Below are positions 16,954-26,881 of a DNA stretch of 64,000 nucleotides, piece by piece. How positions within the stretch are numbered: position 1 is the first letter of the stretch; every line of letters begins with the position of its first letter. The stretch is from Sporofaciens musculi. Lineage in GTDB: Bacteria; Bacillota; Clostridia; Lachnospirales; Lachnospiraceae. Position numbers and translations under genes: made by a program. The notes under the pieces were generated by a model. That model was not told where the DNA came from. It ran no database searches and worked only from the letters and a program-made list of their open reading frames with translations. The DNA lies in NCBI RefSeq assembly GCF_009830285.1, contig NZ_WUQX01000001.1, forward strand, positions 4,030,501-4,094,500. The letters are read 5' to 3'.

Positions 16954-18076
16954 GGCTTTTGCCAAAAAACTGTTTGGAGTAAACTATGACCGATTGATAA
17001 GAACCTTTTTCATCTATCTAATCATATTCTGGGGATTATTTATTGCTGATTTAAGGATGCAGATTGCACCGTTTATTCTGTATTTGATGGTAAGCGCCTT
17101 TACCGCCGGTATGATGTGGCAGGCCCTTTCATCAGCGGACAATGCCGCTAATATGCAGAATATGTTTATGCTTCCCTTTGACAGCCGGAAATTTGTTTTT
17201 TCCTATACTGCCGCATTAGGCGCCTATATTCTTCTAACAAAGACAGCGGCGCTTCTGACGGTCGTATTAGCCGTATCAAAACGGAGCATTTTAGAAATCC
17301 TTGGAAGTATTCTCTGCGCGGTAAATGCAGTCCTTATGACTGCTGCTGCTTATTCATTAAAGAAATATTTGTATGCGGTTGGGTTTTGGGGAGCCGGCCT
17401 GATTGCTGTTATTCTATTTTGGGGAAATAGTCCCTGGTTTATGCCGTTTCTGGTTGTCAACAGCGCTCTTGCAGTTCTTCTATTATATGGAGCGGATGCC
17501 TATTCTTTTTATCTGTTGGACTCCAAAAACAGCCACGCAGTAAAGAGCTGGAAACATCATTCTGTATGGAGGTATCTTCTTCGATACTTAATTTGCCACA
17601 AAAACTATATGATGAACACAGTAGTCCTATGGTGCGCAGCCTGTGTATTACCCTTGTTTTTCAAACAGACAGAAGGTCAGTTCATTGCTCCAATTGGTTT
17701 TGCTATTCTCTCCCTGAATACGCCTATTTGTATCCTGTTATCCTGTGATCCGTCTCTTTTACAGGCGGTCCACTTTCTTCCTAATCAAGAGAAGGCATTT
17801 TGCATCCCTTACGCTTTGTTCATCTTTGTATGCAACATGTCCGCAGATATGATTTTCCTTTGCAGCCTGCAAATACAAAACGGCGGTGTGACCGTCTTCA
17901 CGATAATAACCGCCGTTTGCTTTGCTATATTAAGCTCCATTAGCTCTGTCCTGCTGGAATGGTTTTACCCCATTAAGAGCTGGAAAATCGAAAATGATTT
18001 ATGGCACCATCCGCGAAAATATGTTGTTCCTGTGGTTATGCTCTTACTTGCAGCAGCTTTAGGGACATTGCCCTAA
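16937..18076 (+). CDS. ABC transporter membrane protein
   Basis: A 379-aa protein with about ten hydrophobic helices and no recognised catalytic motif. It is the membrane partner of the upstream ATPase by position (17-base overlap) and by the repeated-helix layout of peptide-resistance or lantibiotic-immunity exporters. The start follows GGGAGG. Its stop overlaps the stop of the convergent hybrid kinase by four bases, leaving no room for a separate terminator. Confidence 0.75.
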   Translation: MKMTFKAFAKKLFGVNYDRLIRTFFIYLIIFWGLFIADLRMQIAPFILYLMVSAFTAGMMWQALSSADNAANMQNMFMLPFDSRKFVFSYTAALGAYILLTKTAALLTVVLAVSKRSILEILGSILCAVNAVLMTAAAYSLKKYLYAVGFWGAGLIAVILFWGNSPWFMPFLVVNSALAVLLLYGADAYSFYLLDSKNSHAVKSWKHHSVWRYLLRYLICHKNYMMNTVVLWCAACVLPLFFKQTEGQFIAPIGFAILSLNTPICILLSCDPSLLQAVHFLPNQEKAFCIPYALFIFVCNMSADMIFLCSLQIQNGGVTVFTIITAVCFAILSSISSVLLEWFYPIKSWKIENDLWHHPRKYVVPVVMLLLAAALGTLP

Positions 18077-21000
18077 GCCAAAATCTTTTCCAACACTCCA
18101 AACAGAAGCCCCACGTCAATGGGCTTGGCAATATGCCCGTTCATCCCGCTCTTAAGCGCCTCCTGCTTATCCTCCTCAAATGCGTTGGCGGTCATGGCAA
18201 TGATGGGTATATTAGCCAGCTCACACTCATTAAGCTTCCGTATTGTCCTTGCCGCCTCATAGCCGTTCATGTTGGGCATCTGAATATCCATGAGAATCAA
18301 CTGATAATATCCCACTCCCGCGTTTCTTAGCATATCCACAGCCTTCTGGCCGTCTTCTGCAACCTCCACAGTAAATCCTGCTTCCTCCAGAATAACCTCG
18401 GCAATCTCCTGGTTCAGCTCATTATCCTCTGCCAATAGAATCCGTCCTGTATGGCATTTTGCCTGCTCCTGCGACACTCTCTCCATGCTCACTTCTTTTG
18501 AATGAACCAGGGTGTACAGACACCGTCTTAACTCTGACAAAAACATGGGTTTATCGCAGAATGCCATGACTCCAGCCTCTCTCGCTTCTTCCTCAATCTC
18601 TGCCCAGTCATAGGCAGTCATCAAAATAATCGATACGTTCTCACCCATCTCCTTGCGAATCCGCCGTGCCACCTCGACGCCGTTCATATCCGGCAGCATC
18701 CAGTCAATGATATATACGCTGTAAATATCATTGCGCATAACCGCCTGATGGGTACGCAGAATTGCCTCTTTTCCTGATAACGTCCACTCGGCACGCATAC
18801 CAATCTGCTCCAGCATATAAGATACGCTGTCACAGCTATCGAAATTATCATCTACCACCAGCGCCCGAAGTCCCTTCAATTCCGGAATATCCTGAGGTTC
18901 TTTTTCTTTGGAGGGCAGGCGGAAGGTAAACGACACCGTAATCTCTGTTCCCACGTTCAGCTCGCTCTTAACAGAAATGGAGCCGTTCATCATATCCACA
19001 ATATTTTTGGTAATCGCCATTCCAAGTCCGGTTCCCTGGATTCTGCTAATCGTGGAATTCCTCTCTCTCTCAAAAGGCTCGAAAATATGCTCCACAAACT
19101 CCCGGCTCATGCCGATTCCGTTATCCTTAATGTTAAATTCATAATTCGCGCTGCCCTTAGGTGCGCCTGGTCTTTCCGTAATCCTCAGACTGATAATTCC
19201 ACCTGGTCCCGAATATTTTACTGCATTGCTCATCAAATTCAAAAGCACCTGATTCAGCCGAAGTTTATCACAGAAAATCTCCTCGTCAAACACATCCACT
19301 GTGTCAATGTACAACTCCAACTGCTTTGCGTGGATATCTGCCTGCAGGATGTTGCGCAGCCCATGCAAAATCTCTGGAAGGCTGCATTTCTTCTCATCCA
19401 GACGAATCTTTCCGCTCTCAATACGGCTCATATCCAGCACATCATTGATTAAGCTAAGCAAATGGTTTCCTGACGTCATAATCTTCTGCAGATATTCCTC
19501 CACCCGTTCCCTGTGGGCAATATGGGTAATTGCCAGGGCAGTAAAACCAACGATAGCATTCATCGGAGTGCGTATATCATGAGACATATTAGACAGGAAA
19601 ACACTCTTTGCCTTGCTGGCCCTGTTGGCCTGCATCAGTGCATCCTCCAGCAGATTCTTCTGCTCCATGGCCTCCCGAATCTCACCGTCCACATTGCGGA
19701 AGCCCATAACAATTCCTTGGCTCTCCTCCCATGAACCCGTACGTACAACCTTCATCTGGAAATATTTCTCCTTGCCCTTCCAGATGACACGATGATTTAC
19801 AAAATACATCCCTTTTTCCGCCAGCTGCTTTTTCAGGTTCTCCCGTGAGGACTCCTGCCGGAGCATATCTCGGTCCTCTTGGCAGACATAATCTTTTATG
19901 TAACGCTCCATACTTTCTTCCATGGAAATCTCGCCATGGAAAACAGAATCAAACATCTCCTTATGTTCCTTTGAACCCTGAAGTGGAATTCCCATTCCTG
20001 TATTGAGGTCAAAATAACACACTCTGTTATAATCAATACTTAAAGCCTGAACCAACTCCTGATTATGCTGCTCCTTCTTCTCCTCCTCCAGCTTCTGCTT
20101 TGTACAATCTAAAAGGAAACGCTGATAGAATTCTTCTCCATTTTCCTTCAAAAGCTTGATATTTCCCATCACATGCAGAAGCTTTCCATCTTTATGCCTT
20201 ACGCGGTATTCCACACTGGCGCTGTCCCCTTCTTTCTTAAGGGAGGTGATACTATCCCGAAGCTTAGGCTTATCCTCGTCCAACACAGAGTCCGCAACCA
20301 TACGAAACCCTGCCTCCATCATCTCCTCCTGGGATTCATATCCCAAAATATTAAGGGCAGCCCTGTTGATACTGACGATGTTGGAGCCGTCCACAGTATG
20401 GCACAGGATTCCGCAGTCCATGGTCGTAAACACAGTCTCCAGTGTACGGTTCTTCTCTACGATCTCCTTCTCATAAGCGCGCTCCTGGGTCACGTCGATT
20501 GCAACGCCTACCGTCCCCATCACGCTTCCATCAAGATCATACAAGGGTGACTTATATGTAGTAAGAAGCCGCGTACCCTCTCCTGTCATGATGGTCTCCT
20601 CAGAAACACAGGTCTGCCGCCTGCTCATGACCTCCCGTTCAGACTCGATACATGCCGGATCATCCGCCTCTACATCCCAGATATAGGCATGACCTCGTCC
20701 CTCTACCTGTTCCTTTGTCTTATTCACAGTCCTGCAAAAACTGTCATTTACCTTCTCGTGGATTCCGTCCTTGTCCTTATACCATATCAGGTTGGGAACA
20801 TTGTTGATCGTAGCCTCGAAAAACTGGCTGGTCTGCCAGTAATCCTTCTCCATCTTCTGCTCATACTGTAACTTCTGAAAACGAAACTTCGCCTCCGCGT
20901 CCGACATCGGCATCACCCAAACGTCGCACACCTCTCCCAAACTATCTTCTATCGTCAATATCTGCTCTTTGCTCGCAAGCAGGATAAGACGGGCTTCTGT

Positions 21001-21216
21001 CTTTTTACCGGCAAGCAAAGCCTGCAATGTCCTTTTGCAGTCCTTCTCCATAAGGTTCGCCAGGATTATATCTGCCCTGGCAGTCTGTTCTGAGTCCAAT
21101 TCCTCACTTTCATAAAACTCATGTGTAAAGTGCTTAAACGGAAGTATTTCCTTCATACTCTCAAAGGCGCTACATGGACGACCTGTTAAATAGAAACGTA
21201 AGCAGCAATAATACAT
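18073..21216 (-). CDS. Hybrid sensor histidine kinase with two receiver domains
   Basis: A 1047-aa cytosolic protein. In order: about 130 residues resembling a degenerate receiver, PAS (NVPNLIWYKDKDGIHEKV), a second PAS (MDCGILCHTVDG), a possible third, HisKA (SNMSHDIRTPMNAIVGF), HATPase (LMSNAVKYS, DNGIGM, GTGLGMAI), receiver 1 (ALVVDDN, IIDWMLPDMNG) and receiver 2 (ILLAEDNELNQ, LILMDIQMPNMNG). There are no membrane segments, so the signal is intracellular, probably bound by a PAS domain. No output protein is adjacent. The ATG at 21216 follows GGGGAG; a longer ORF extends to 21315. Confidence 0.85.
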   Translation of the reverse strand: MYYCCLRFYLTGRPCSAFESMKEILPFKHFTHEFYESEELDSEQTARADIILANLMEKDCKRTLQALLAGKKTEARLILLASKEQILTIEDSLGEVCDVWVMPMSDAEAKFRFQKLQYEQKMEKDYWQTSQFFEATINNVPNLIWYKDKDGIHEKVNDSFCRTVNKTKEQVEGRGHAYIWDVEADDPACIESEREVMSRRQTCVSEETIMTGEGTRLLTTYKSPLYDLDGSVMGTVGVAIDVTQERAYEKEIVEKNRTLETVFTTMDCGILCHTVDGSNIVSINRAALNILGYESQEEMMEAGFRMVADSVLDEDKPKLRDSITSLKKEGDSASVEYRVRHKDGKLLHVMGNIKLLKENGEEFYQRFLLDCTKQKLEEEKKEQHNQELVQALSIDYNRVCYFDLNTGMGIPLQGSKEHKEMFDSVFHGEISMEESMERYIKDYVCQEDRDMLRQESSRENLKKQLAEKGMYFVNHRVIWKGKEKYFQMKVVRTGSWEESQGIVMGFRNVDGEIREAMEQKNLLEDALMQANRASKAKSVFLSNMSHDIRTPMNAIVGFTALAITHIAHRERVEEYLQKIMTSGNHLLSLINDVLDMSRIESGKIRLDEKKCSLPEILHGLRNILQADIHAKQLELYIDTVDVFDEEIFCDKLRLNQVLLNLMSNAVKYSGPGGIISLRITERPGAPKGSANYEFNIKDNGIGMSREFVEHIFEPFERERNSTISRIQGTGLGMAITKNIVDMMNGSISVKSELNVGTEITVSFTFRLPSKEKEPQDIPELKGLRALVVDDNFDSCDSVSYMLEQIGMRAEWTLSGKEAILRTHQAVMRNDIYSVYIIDWMLPDMNGVEVARRIRKEMGENVSIILMTAYDWAEIEEEAREAGVMAFCDKPMFLSELRRCLYTLVHSKEVSMERVSQEQAKCHTGRILLAEDNELNQEIAEVILEEAGFTVEVAEDGQKAVDMLRNAGVGYYQLILMDIQMPNMNGYEAARTIRKLNECELANIPIIAMTANAFEEDKQEALKSGMNGHIAKPIDVGLLFGVLEKILA

Positions 21217-21365
21217 GGTCTGTTCTCCCCTCTTAATTCTGCAAATATAACTCTGATGAATGCGGTACTCCCGTGTCAACACACGAAACTGATAGCTACG
21301 CATATTATATCTCATATTCTATCAACTGTTAAAATTTATGTCAATATGCATTATCGGACTAAGTC

Positions 21366-21373
21366 GGGCAGCT
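21366..21373. repeat. IS66 target-site duplication, left copy
   Basis: GGGCAGCT immediately before the left inverted repeat. The identical octamer follows the right end at 23190-23197. Eight bases is the usual duplication for IS66. Confidence 0.9.
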
Positions 21374-23189
21374 GTAACAGTTCAGCCTTGCGACTGGCAA
21401 AAGAGAGAAATTGAAAAAGTTTTTTCTTCTGATTATCCACATGGAAACACGTAATTTCACGAATTTAATTGCTTTGTGATTAGTATGTGGATAACTTTTG
21501 AACAACATGTCTGTTCAGAATCCCATTTTTCATAGTTTTTGTGACCGGTATTCCACAGAACCTCTGGAATACACAAAAATAATCCACCGTCATTTTGACG
21601 AACCTATTCTAAAGAGGATTTTTCTTTTCTATTCATTTCTGATAAACTATGGTTATCAGAAATGAACGGAAGGAGATGCCCCATGGGAAGAAAAAGCAAC
21701 TATGAAAATGGAATGTACCAGCAGCTCATGGAAATCATGGGGCGTCTGGATACGGTTGAAAAAGAACACAAACAGGAAGTTGGGGAATTGAAAGCGGAAA
21801 TCGCAGATTTAAAAGAAGAGAACCAGCTCTTACGTCAAGAAAACCGACTGCTTAAAGACGATAATGCACGTCTGAAAAGTATTATCAATCATGACAGCTC
21901 CAATACTTCCCTTCCACCATCTACCGATCAAAAAGGCGGAAAACCTGCAAATACCTATAACGGAAGAAAGAAAACAAAACGTAAAGCAGGCGGACAAAAA
22001 GGGCATAAAGGAACAACGCTTACAAAAGCAGAGATAGAAGTAAAAATTGCTTCCGGCAAATGCAGACATGAAGTAAAAATGATTGGTAATGCAGCCGGAC
22101 AGAAATACGTCACAAAATATGTGGTTGATCTAGCTGTGGAACCGATGATTACAGAAATCCGTATCTATGCAGATAAAGAAGGGGTTTTACACATTCCAAA
22201 AGAATACCGCAGTGATGTTACCTATGGAGCAAATGTAAAAGCGCTGGCTGTATCCCTGTATAGTGAAGGGGTTATGTCAAACGACAGGATTGCTTCTTTT
22301 TTAAATGCAGCCGGTAACGGAGAACTCGAATTATCAGAAGGGAGCGTCTATGGATTTTGCAAAAAACTGGCGTCGGTTTCTCAAACAAGCATTTCAAATT
22401 TGGAAAACGAACTGTTGAACCAAAAAGTTGTTGCAACCGATGCCACAGTGGTAACAGTAAATGGGAAACAGAATTATATCCGGAATTTCAGCATAAAAAA
22501 CAGCGTGGTATACCATGCCATGGGCGGCAAATCCATAGAAGCACTGAAGGGACTGTATTTTTTGAAACACTATACAGGGATTCTTCTCCATGACCATGAA
22601 ACCGCATTGTACCACTTTGGCACGGATCACGCAGAATGCAATGTCCACATCATCCGTTATCTCCGAAAAAATACGGAGGAAACAGGGAATGCATGGTCCG
22701 GGGAGATGAGTGCGCTCCTGTGTGAAATGAATCGGGAACGGAAAGAATTACTAGGGCAGGGGTTCCCATCATTTCCGCCTGCAATCCTAAGGGAATATGA
22801 AGAAAAATATTTTTCCCTGATACGAAAAGGAGAGGCAGAAAATAAAACGACCAGACATAAATATGCGAAAAAAGAGGAAAAGACATTACTTAACCGTATG
22901 GATAAATACAGTCATAACCATCTTTTATTCTTGCATGATTTTTCCGTGCCCTTTGATGACAATATTTCGGAACGAGATTTACGGAAAGCAAAAATCGCCA
23001 GAAAATGGCTGGAGGTTTTCGCAAGGAAAGCGGCAGTGAAATGTACTGTTCCATTATGACAGTCATAGAAACCCTTAAGAAAAGGAAAATGGGGATTATA
23101 GAAAATATAAAAATGTTATTTATGGGCACACCGGCTATATTTTAGCCGGTGTAATACCCGTTAGGTCAATCGCAAGGCTGAACTGTTAC
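21374..23189 (+). mobile_element. IS66-family insertion sequence, complete ends
   Basis: A 1816-bp element. Its ends are inverted repeats: GTAACAGTTCAGCCTTGCGA on the left and its exact complement on the right (20 of 20), extendable to 25 with two mismatches. An 8-bp duplication flanks it on both sides. It encodes only the tnpC-type transposase and lacks tnpA and tnpB, as in single-ORF members of the family. It landed between the hybrid kinase and the DUF4253 fragment. Confidence 0.93.
21683..23145 (+). pseudogene. IS66 transposase, frameshifted near its C-terminus
   Basis: The transposase has a coiled N-terminus rich in Glu, Leu and Lys, a SSNTSLPPSTD linker, a basic RKKTKRKAGGQKGHKG segment, a DATVVTVNG catalytic Asp and HDHETALYHFG. 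The typical end NISERDLR is followed by an abrupt frame change. The main frame stops at 23059, whereas the -1 frame from 23005 continues as MAGGFRKESGSEMYC and ends at 23145 with MLFMGTPAIF. One missing base in the AAAA run at 23002-23005 explains this. The short run is not a canonical slippery heptamer, so inactivation or sequencing error is more likely than recoding. The ATG at 21683 follows GGAAGGAG. Confidence 0.85.
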
Positions 23190-23197
23190 GGGCAGCT
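23190..23197. repeat. IS66 target-site duplication, right copy
   Basis: GGGCAGCT directly after the right inverted repeat, identical to 21366-21373. Confidence 0.9.
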
Positions 23198-23347
23198 TTG
23201 CTTAGATATTGCTTTCTTATTTTTTTATATGTGATATAATGTAAGCAGCTTTACATTTCATAAAATCATGAAAAAAGAAAGGAAAAAGAAACCGAAGGAG
23301 AGATTGTAAATCATTTTATAAGCTATATATCATTTCACGACAACAAA

Positions 23348-23650
23348 TTGGCAGAAGATACCCTTCTCCTTGAACTTCCTGTCAAGAATCCCTGGGAGAT
23401 TATTGCCTACCTTCCCATGGGCGGCTGGAATGACTGTCCTGCGCCTGAGGAGATGATCTCTATCTGTAAATACTGGTATGAGAAGTATCAGGCTGTTCCT
23501 GCGGCATTTACCAGTGATGTATTGGAGTTCTATGCGCCCGCCGGACTGAACAAAGAGGACAGCCTTGAGGCCGCCAAGGAGCACTATGCCTTCTGTACAG
23601 ACAGAATCGACCAGGGAACCAGGACATGTAAAGTGTCAGAATTGGCTTGA
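23348..23650 (+). CDS. DUF4253-like protein, 5' end unclear
   Basis: A 100-codon frame with LELPVKNPWEIIAYLPMGGWNDCPAPEEM, typical of DUF4253, and a WYEKYQAVPAAFTSDVLEF core. No ATG start is in frame: the frame opens after a TAA near 23265, and only TTG (23348) or ATT codons are available. An out-of-frame ATG at 23269 stops after 13 codons. The gene is therefore a 5'-decayed fragment, or it uses a weak start. The 151 bp between the IS end and this frame contain a TATAAT-like box but no other gene. Function of the family is unknown. Confidence 0.6.
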   Translation: MAEDTLLLELPVKNPWEIIAYLPMGGWNDCPAPEEMISICKYWYEKYQAVPAAFTSDVLEFYAPAGLNKEDSLEAAKEHYAFCTDRIDQGTRTCKVSELA

Positions 23651-23724
23651 GGAATCAAATGTGTGGTATTTTTGGTGGGATTAATATCTTTGAGCTTTCT
23701 GTACGGTGTTTGTTCACAAATGCC

Positions 23725-24084
23725 TCAACAGAAAGCTCTTTTCACTTCGATTACATGCCTGTCCGGATCATAAAATCGAATCACTTCGTTCTCATCCTCA
23801 TCCCGCCCGACTAAAAACTCCACATGAAAATCCGATGCCGCCAATCTTTCCCGCAATGCCTCCACATCCAAAGTCTCAAAGTATAGCTCCATATCATTGC
23901 CGCCATATACGGCTGAAATCTCCAGGGAATCCTCCCAGGGCGGACTCTCCTCCAGAACAATCCCTCCGGCAAACAGAACCTTCCTTCCCAAATCAGCCAA
24001 AACCATAAGCCCCAACACCTCCTGATAAAACCGGCGTGACCGATCTATATCTTTCACTATCAATAATACATTCTTTAATACCAC
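23725..24084 (-). CDS. VOC-family (glyoxalase-fold) protein
   Basis: A 119-aa single VOC module. KNVLLIVKDIDRSRRFYQEVLGL is the typical first beta-alpha unit, and VIRFYDPDRHVIEV carries the final metal-ligand Glu. A GTG start at 24084 is chosen because GGAGGG lies 6 bases upstream and overlaps the stop of the preceding nucleotidyltransferase. VOC proteins include glyoxalases, dioxygenases and drug-binding proteins; the substrate is unknown. It is co-transcribed with the twin nucleotidyltransferases. Confidence 0.85.
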   Translation of the reverse strand: MVLKNVLLIVKDIDRSRRFYQEVLGLMVLADLGRKVLFAGGIVLEESPPWEDSLEISAVYGGNDMELYFETLDVEALRERLAASDFHVEFLVGRDEDENEVIRFYDPDRHVIEVKRAFC

Positions 24085-24086
24085 TT

Positions 24087-24875
24087 TTATCCCTCCATAC
24101 ACAATGATTGAAGCCCCAACACCCTGTCCATAAAAATCCGGTTCAGCACATCCCAATCCTTCAGATGGTCGTCCTCCATCAAATCAGCAATCTCTTTCTG
24201 TCTCTCAAGCTCTGACGCTATAAAATCAATCACTAAGGGAAGCTGCGGATTGAGCTGTCCCTCCTTTGTCGTCTTCTTAATTCTAAGAAGTTCTTCTACT
24301 TGGGTGCAAAGCCCCTCCGGCAGCTTAAGCTTCATCAGCTCATCAAACAGCACCGGAGGCGGACAATGATTTTCTTCTATATACCGGCATGCCAGCAACG
24401 GGCGCAGGGCATAGAAGTACTTCTTATACTTTACCCTGTCCGTCTGTAAATGACCGTAAAATGTATTGGCAGCCGTCCCCCGATAATGATGTACCGCCGC
24501 CTTCTTAGAAAAATATACCTTGGCTTCTCGATAAATCTCATCCCATTCCGGACGTTTACGATAAACCACAGGAGAATTACTCCATTCAAACAGCGTGGCA
24601 TTGCCTTTATAGAACTGTCTCAGCGCCTTCTTTAAATCCCATCCATTGATATCCAACACTTCATCCAACTGCCAGTCAATCGTATCCTTCTTTTCATCCA
24701 GTCGAAGATAATCCTTGCGCACTCTCTGATAAACGAACCGCACGTCATAATCGCTGTCAGGAGACGATAATCCCCATGCCCGGCTGCCAGATTCCACAGC
24801 CAGAAGTATCCTTACATTCTCCCTTTGCTCTATCTCGTCTAATTTCACCTGAATCTCGTCAAATATATCTCTCAT
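24087..24875 (-). CDS. PF10127-type nucleotidyltransferase (second of a pair)
   Basis: A 262-aa member of the DNA-polymerase-beta-like nucleotidyltransferase superfamily. AVESGSRAWGLSSPDSDYDVRFVY holds the GS helix-turn and the DxD metal site. The family (COG3541, YcgL/RlaP group) is known from sequence and has been linked by context to RNA repair; its reaction in this setting is unknown. It overlaps the upstream paralogue by ATGA and has GGAG at good spacing. Confidence 0.85.
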   Translation of the reverse strand: MRDIFDEIQVKLDEIEQRENVRILLAVESGSRAWGLSSPDSDYDVRFVYQRVRKDYLRLDEKKDTIDWQLDEVLDINGWDLKKALRQFYKGNATLFEWSNSPVVYRKRPEWDEIYREAKVYFSKKAAVHHYRGTAANTFYGHLQTDRVKYKKYFYALRPLLACRYIEENHCPPPVLFDELMKLKLPEGLCTQVEELLRIKKTTKEGQLNPQLPLVIDFIASELERQKEIADLMEDDHLKDWDVLNRIFMDRVLGLQSLCMEG

Positions 24876-25909
24876 GAAAACATCTCCTGAACTGTTCCTG
24901 TCTCGATACTTTTCCGGTTCACATACTCTACGAACGCCTCAACCTTCTCCATGTCCGGCCCAGCCGGAAGCGTACAGTTTTCTGCCGCTTCCTCCAGACG
25001 CCTCTCATAGTCCGCCACAATCTCATAGAACTCTGCCTGAAAAGTCCCGTCTGCTTTCTGGAAGCCTCCCTGGCGCACCTTCATAAGCAGCTCTAAGTCT
25101 CCTCGCCTGTTAGTCCGAATCTGCCCGTGTTCCAGGATATCGAATGCCATCATAAAGAGGCGAAGCAGATGCATGGCATGTTTATTCAGGTGGTTATCGT
25201 CCTTCTTCTTATTCCGTTTGCCAATCTTATCGTAATCTCTCACCACATTACTCATCGTCGCCCACATACCCTCGTAATCCCGCAGCGGCAAATGCGTATA
25301 ACTGGCGTCCACAAAAATCTCTGTCTCCAACTCAGGATTCAAAGCCTCGTCAATATACAGCCGGATACTTCCATTAGAAAACGTCCCATATCTCCGGTTG
25401 AAATCGTACAATGCATTTTTCACAGAAGTTAAAATATGCCTCTCCCGTTCCGTCTGCTCCATGTTATCCCGCGCAATAGCATTCTGCAGGCGGCGAAGCT
25501 GCGCCCCCGCATAGCCCCCAAAAGATTTCACGGCACGCTTTGTCAAAAACAGGTCTGTATGGTCAATCAATTCCTGTCCAAGCCTCGTCTTGATTAAATA
25601 CTGGTCTTCATCCAGCCCTAACAGTTCGCAGGTATTCGGATTACATTCCAACAGCAGGCGTATAATCTTGTTGAAGGAATAAATCACCGTATCTGTCTGC
25701 CGGTCCTCATACTGCTCGAACCGAGTAAGGCCAAGCAAATCCGAGGGCAGGGAGAGTGTGACCCCGCGAAAATCAACATCACTGTTCTCATTACTGGTGC
25801 CATAGGCATGGCTGCCGCCCAGTCCGAGAAGGATGATACGGCTGCCAAGGCGTTCATTGGTTCTGAGAAAATCATATTCTTTTGTCATCATCAAAGCTCT
25901 GAAATTCAT
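24872..25909 (-). CDS. PF10127-type nucleotidyltransferase (first of a pair)
   Basis: A 345-aa paralogue of the next gene, with LGLGGSHAYGTSNENSDVDFRGV as its GS...DxD catalytic motif. It is about 80 residues longer and carries a basic KRNKKKDDNHLNKHAMHLLRL helix that could bind nucleic acid. ATG at 25909 is chosen because AAGG lies 8 bases before it. The two copies probably act together, either as a heterodimer or on successive steps. Confidence 0.85.
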   Translation of the reverse strand: MNFRALMMTKEYDFLRTNERLGSRIILLGLGGSHAYGTSNENSDVDFRGVTLSLPSDLLGLTRFEQYEDRQTDTVIYSFNKIIRLLLECNPNTCELLGLDEDQYLIKTRLGQELIDHTDLFLTKRAVKSFGGYAGAQLRRLQNAIARDNMEQTERERHILTSVKNALYDFNRRYGTFSNGSIRLYIDEALNPELETEIFVDASYTHLPLRDYEGMWATMSNVVRDYDKIGKRNKKKDDNHLNKHAMHLLRLFMMAFDILEHGQIRTNRRGDLELLMKVRQGGFQKADGTFQAEFYEIVADYERRLEEAAENCTLPAGPDMEKVEAFVEYVNRKSIETGTVQEMFS

Positions 25910-25930
25910 GGAAATCACCTTCTTCTTACA

Positions 25931-26863
25931 TTAAAACGGCACAACCGTATGAGGTTTTTGACTCTGCTCTACCTGTCTCCAGATATGTCTTACAGAAGAA
26001 AAACTAGCCCATATTGCAAGAGCGTATCCTATAACCAAATCCTTTGCCACACCTTGAATGACCTCTGGTTCTTCTAAAAAAGCAGGAACAAGGGCCAGGG
26101 AATCCACCAAAGAAAGATAATACATATCTCCAAGTTCCTGATAAATCACAATTCCAAGCGAAGCATATTCCGCCGCCATAATCATCAGGCAGGCGGTTAC
26201 AATACAGATTACGATTCCCTTTCTTGACAACCTCCTGCCAAGCATATCATAACCTTTTATTCCGCAAAATACCATCGCAAATCCGGCAATTCCGGCAATG
26301 AAGCCAAACATACCAATCACCACCCACAAAACGGCGCCGAGTAAAGTTCCTAAAACCGCCCCAAGAAGCCCCAGAAATATATTCTCCTTCTGTCCGTTTT
26401 GCCCGCTTGTGCCGTTTATCTCCTGCGTAAAGCAATTCTCACAGAGCAAGACCGGCGTTCCGTCTAAGGCCGCGGCACGCAGAGGCAGTACATTTCTACA
26501 TTGAGAACAGCAGTTGCGTATTCCACATTCCAGACATTTGGAAGTAAGCTCTGAAACAATGAGCGTCAGATTGTCCTTGTCGTCTCTCTCGGTTGACTCT
26601 ACATTGAGGGTAATCGTATCATTACCGTTATAGCCCGTATATTGTATGGTTGAATGTCTTTGTTTCAGTTCTTGAAGAAAGGCTAAAAAGTTATCTTTTA
26701 CTCCGCTTTTTTCTATGTCTGCATGAAGCTGTATCCGAAACTGATTCAGCGCCTTCACCGGTATGATCAGCAGCGCAATCCCATTCACAGCCCCATGCAT
26801 TACATCGTAGGTTTTCTCATACACAAAGCCTTCTGGCATATGATTTTCAATCTGTATATCCAT
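25931..26863 (-). CDS. Zinc-finger membrane protein of unknown function
   Basis: A 310-aa protein I do not recognise. Residues 1-105 are soluble. A cysteine-rich stretch (CLECGIRNCCSQCRNVLPL, then CENCF) looks like a zinc ribbon. About five hydrophobic helices follow from residue 160 to 300, with Gly-rich first spans. The start has GGAGG at ideal spacing. It sits between the Panacea gene pair and the twin nucleotidyltransferases on the same strand, so the whole block could be one transcript. No function is assigned. Confidence 0.65.
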   Translation of the reverse strand: MDIQIENHMPEGFVYEKTYDVMHGAVNGIALLIIPVKALNQFRIQLHADIEKSGVKDNFLAFLQELKQRHSTIQYTGYNGNDTITLNVESTERDDKDNLTLIVSELTSKCLECGIRNCCSQCRNVLPLRAAALDGTPVLLCENCFTQEINGTSGQNGQKENIFLGLLGAVLGTLLGAVLWVVIGMFGFIAGIAGFAMVFCGIKGYDMLGRRLSRKGIVICIVTACLMIMAAEYASLGIVIYQELGDMYYLSLVDSLALVPAFLEEPEVIQGVAKDLVIGYALAIWASFSSVRHIWRQVEQSQKPHTVVPF

Positions 26864-26881
26864 AATTTTTTCCTCCTTCGA

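Noticed and set aside
23000-23010. Programmed -1 frameshift in the IS66 transposase
   Set aside because: A -1 shift at AAAA would restore the frame, but the site lacks a canonical X-XXY-YYZ heptamer and clear downstream stem, so an indel is the simpler explanation.
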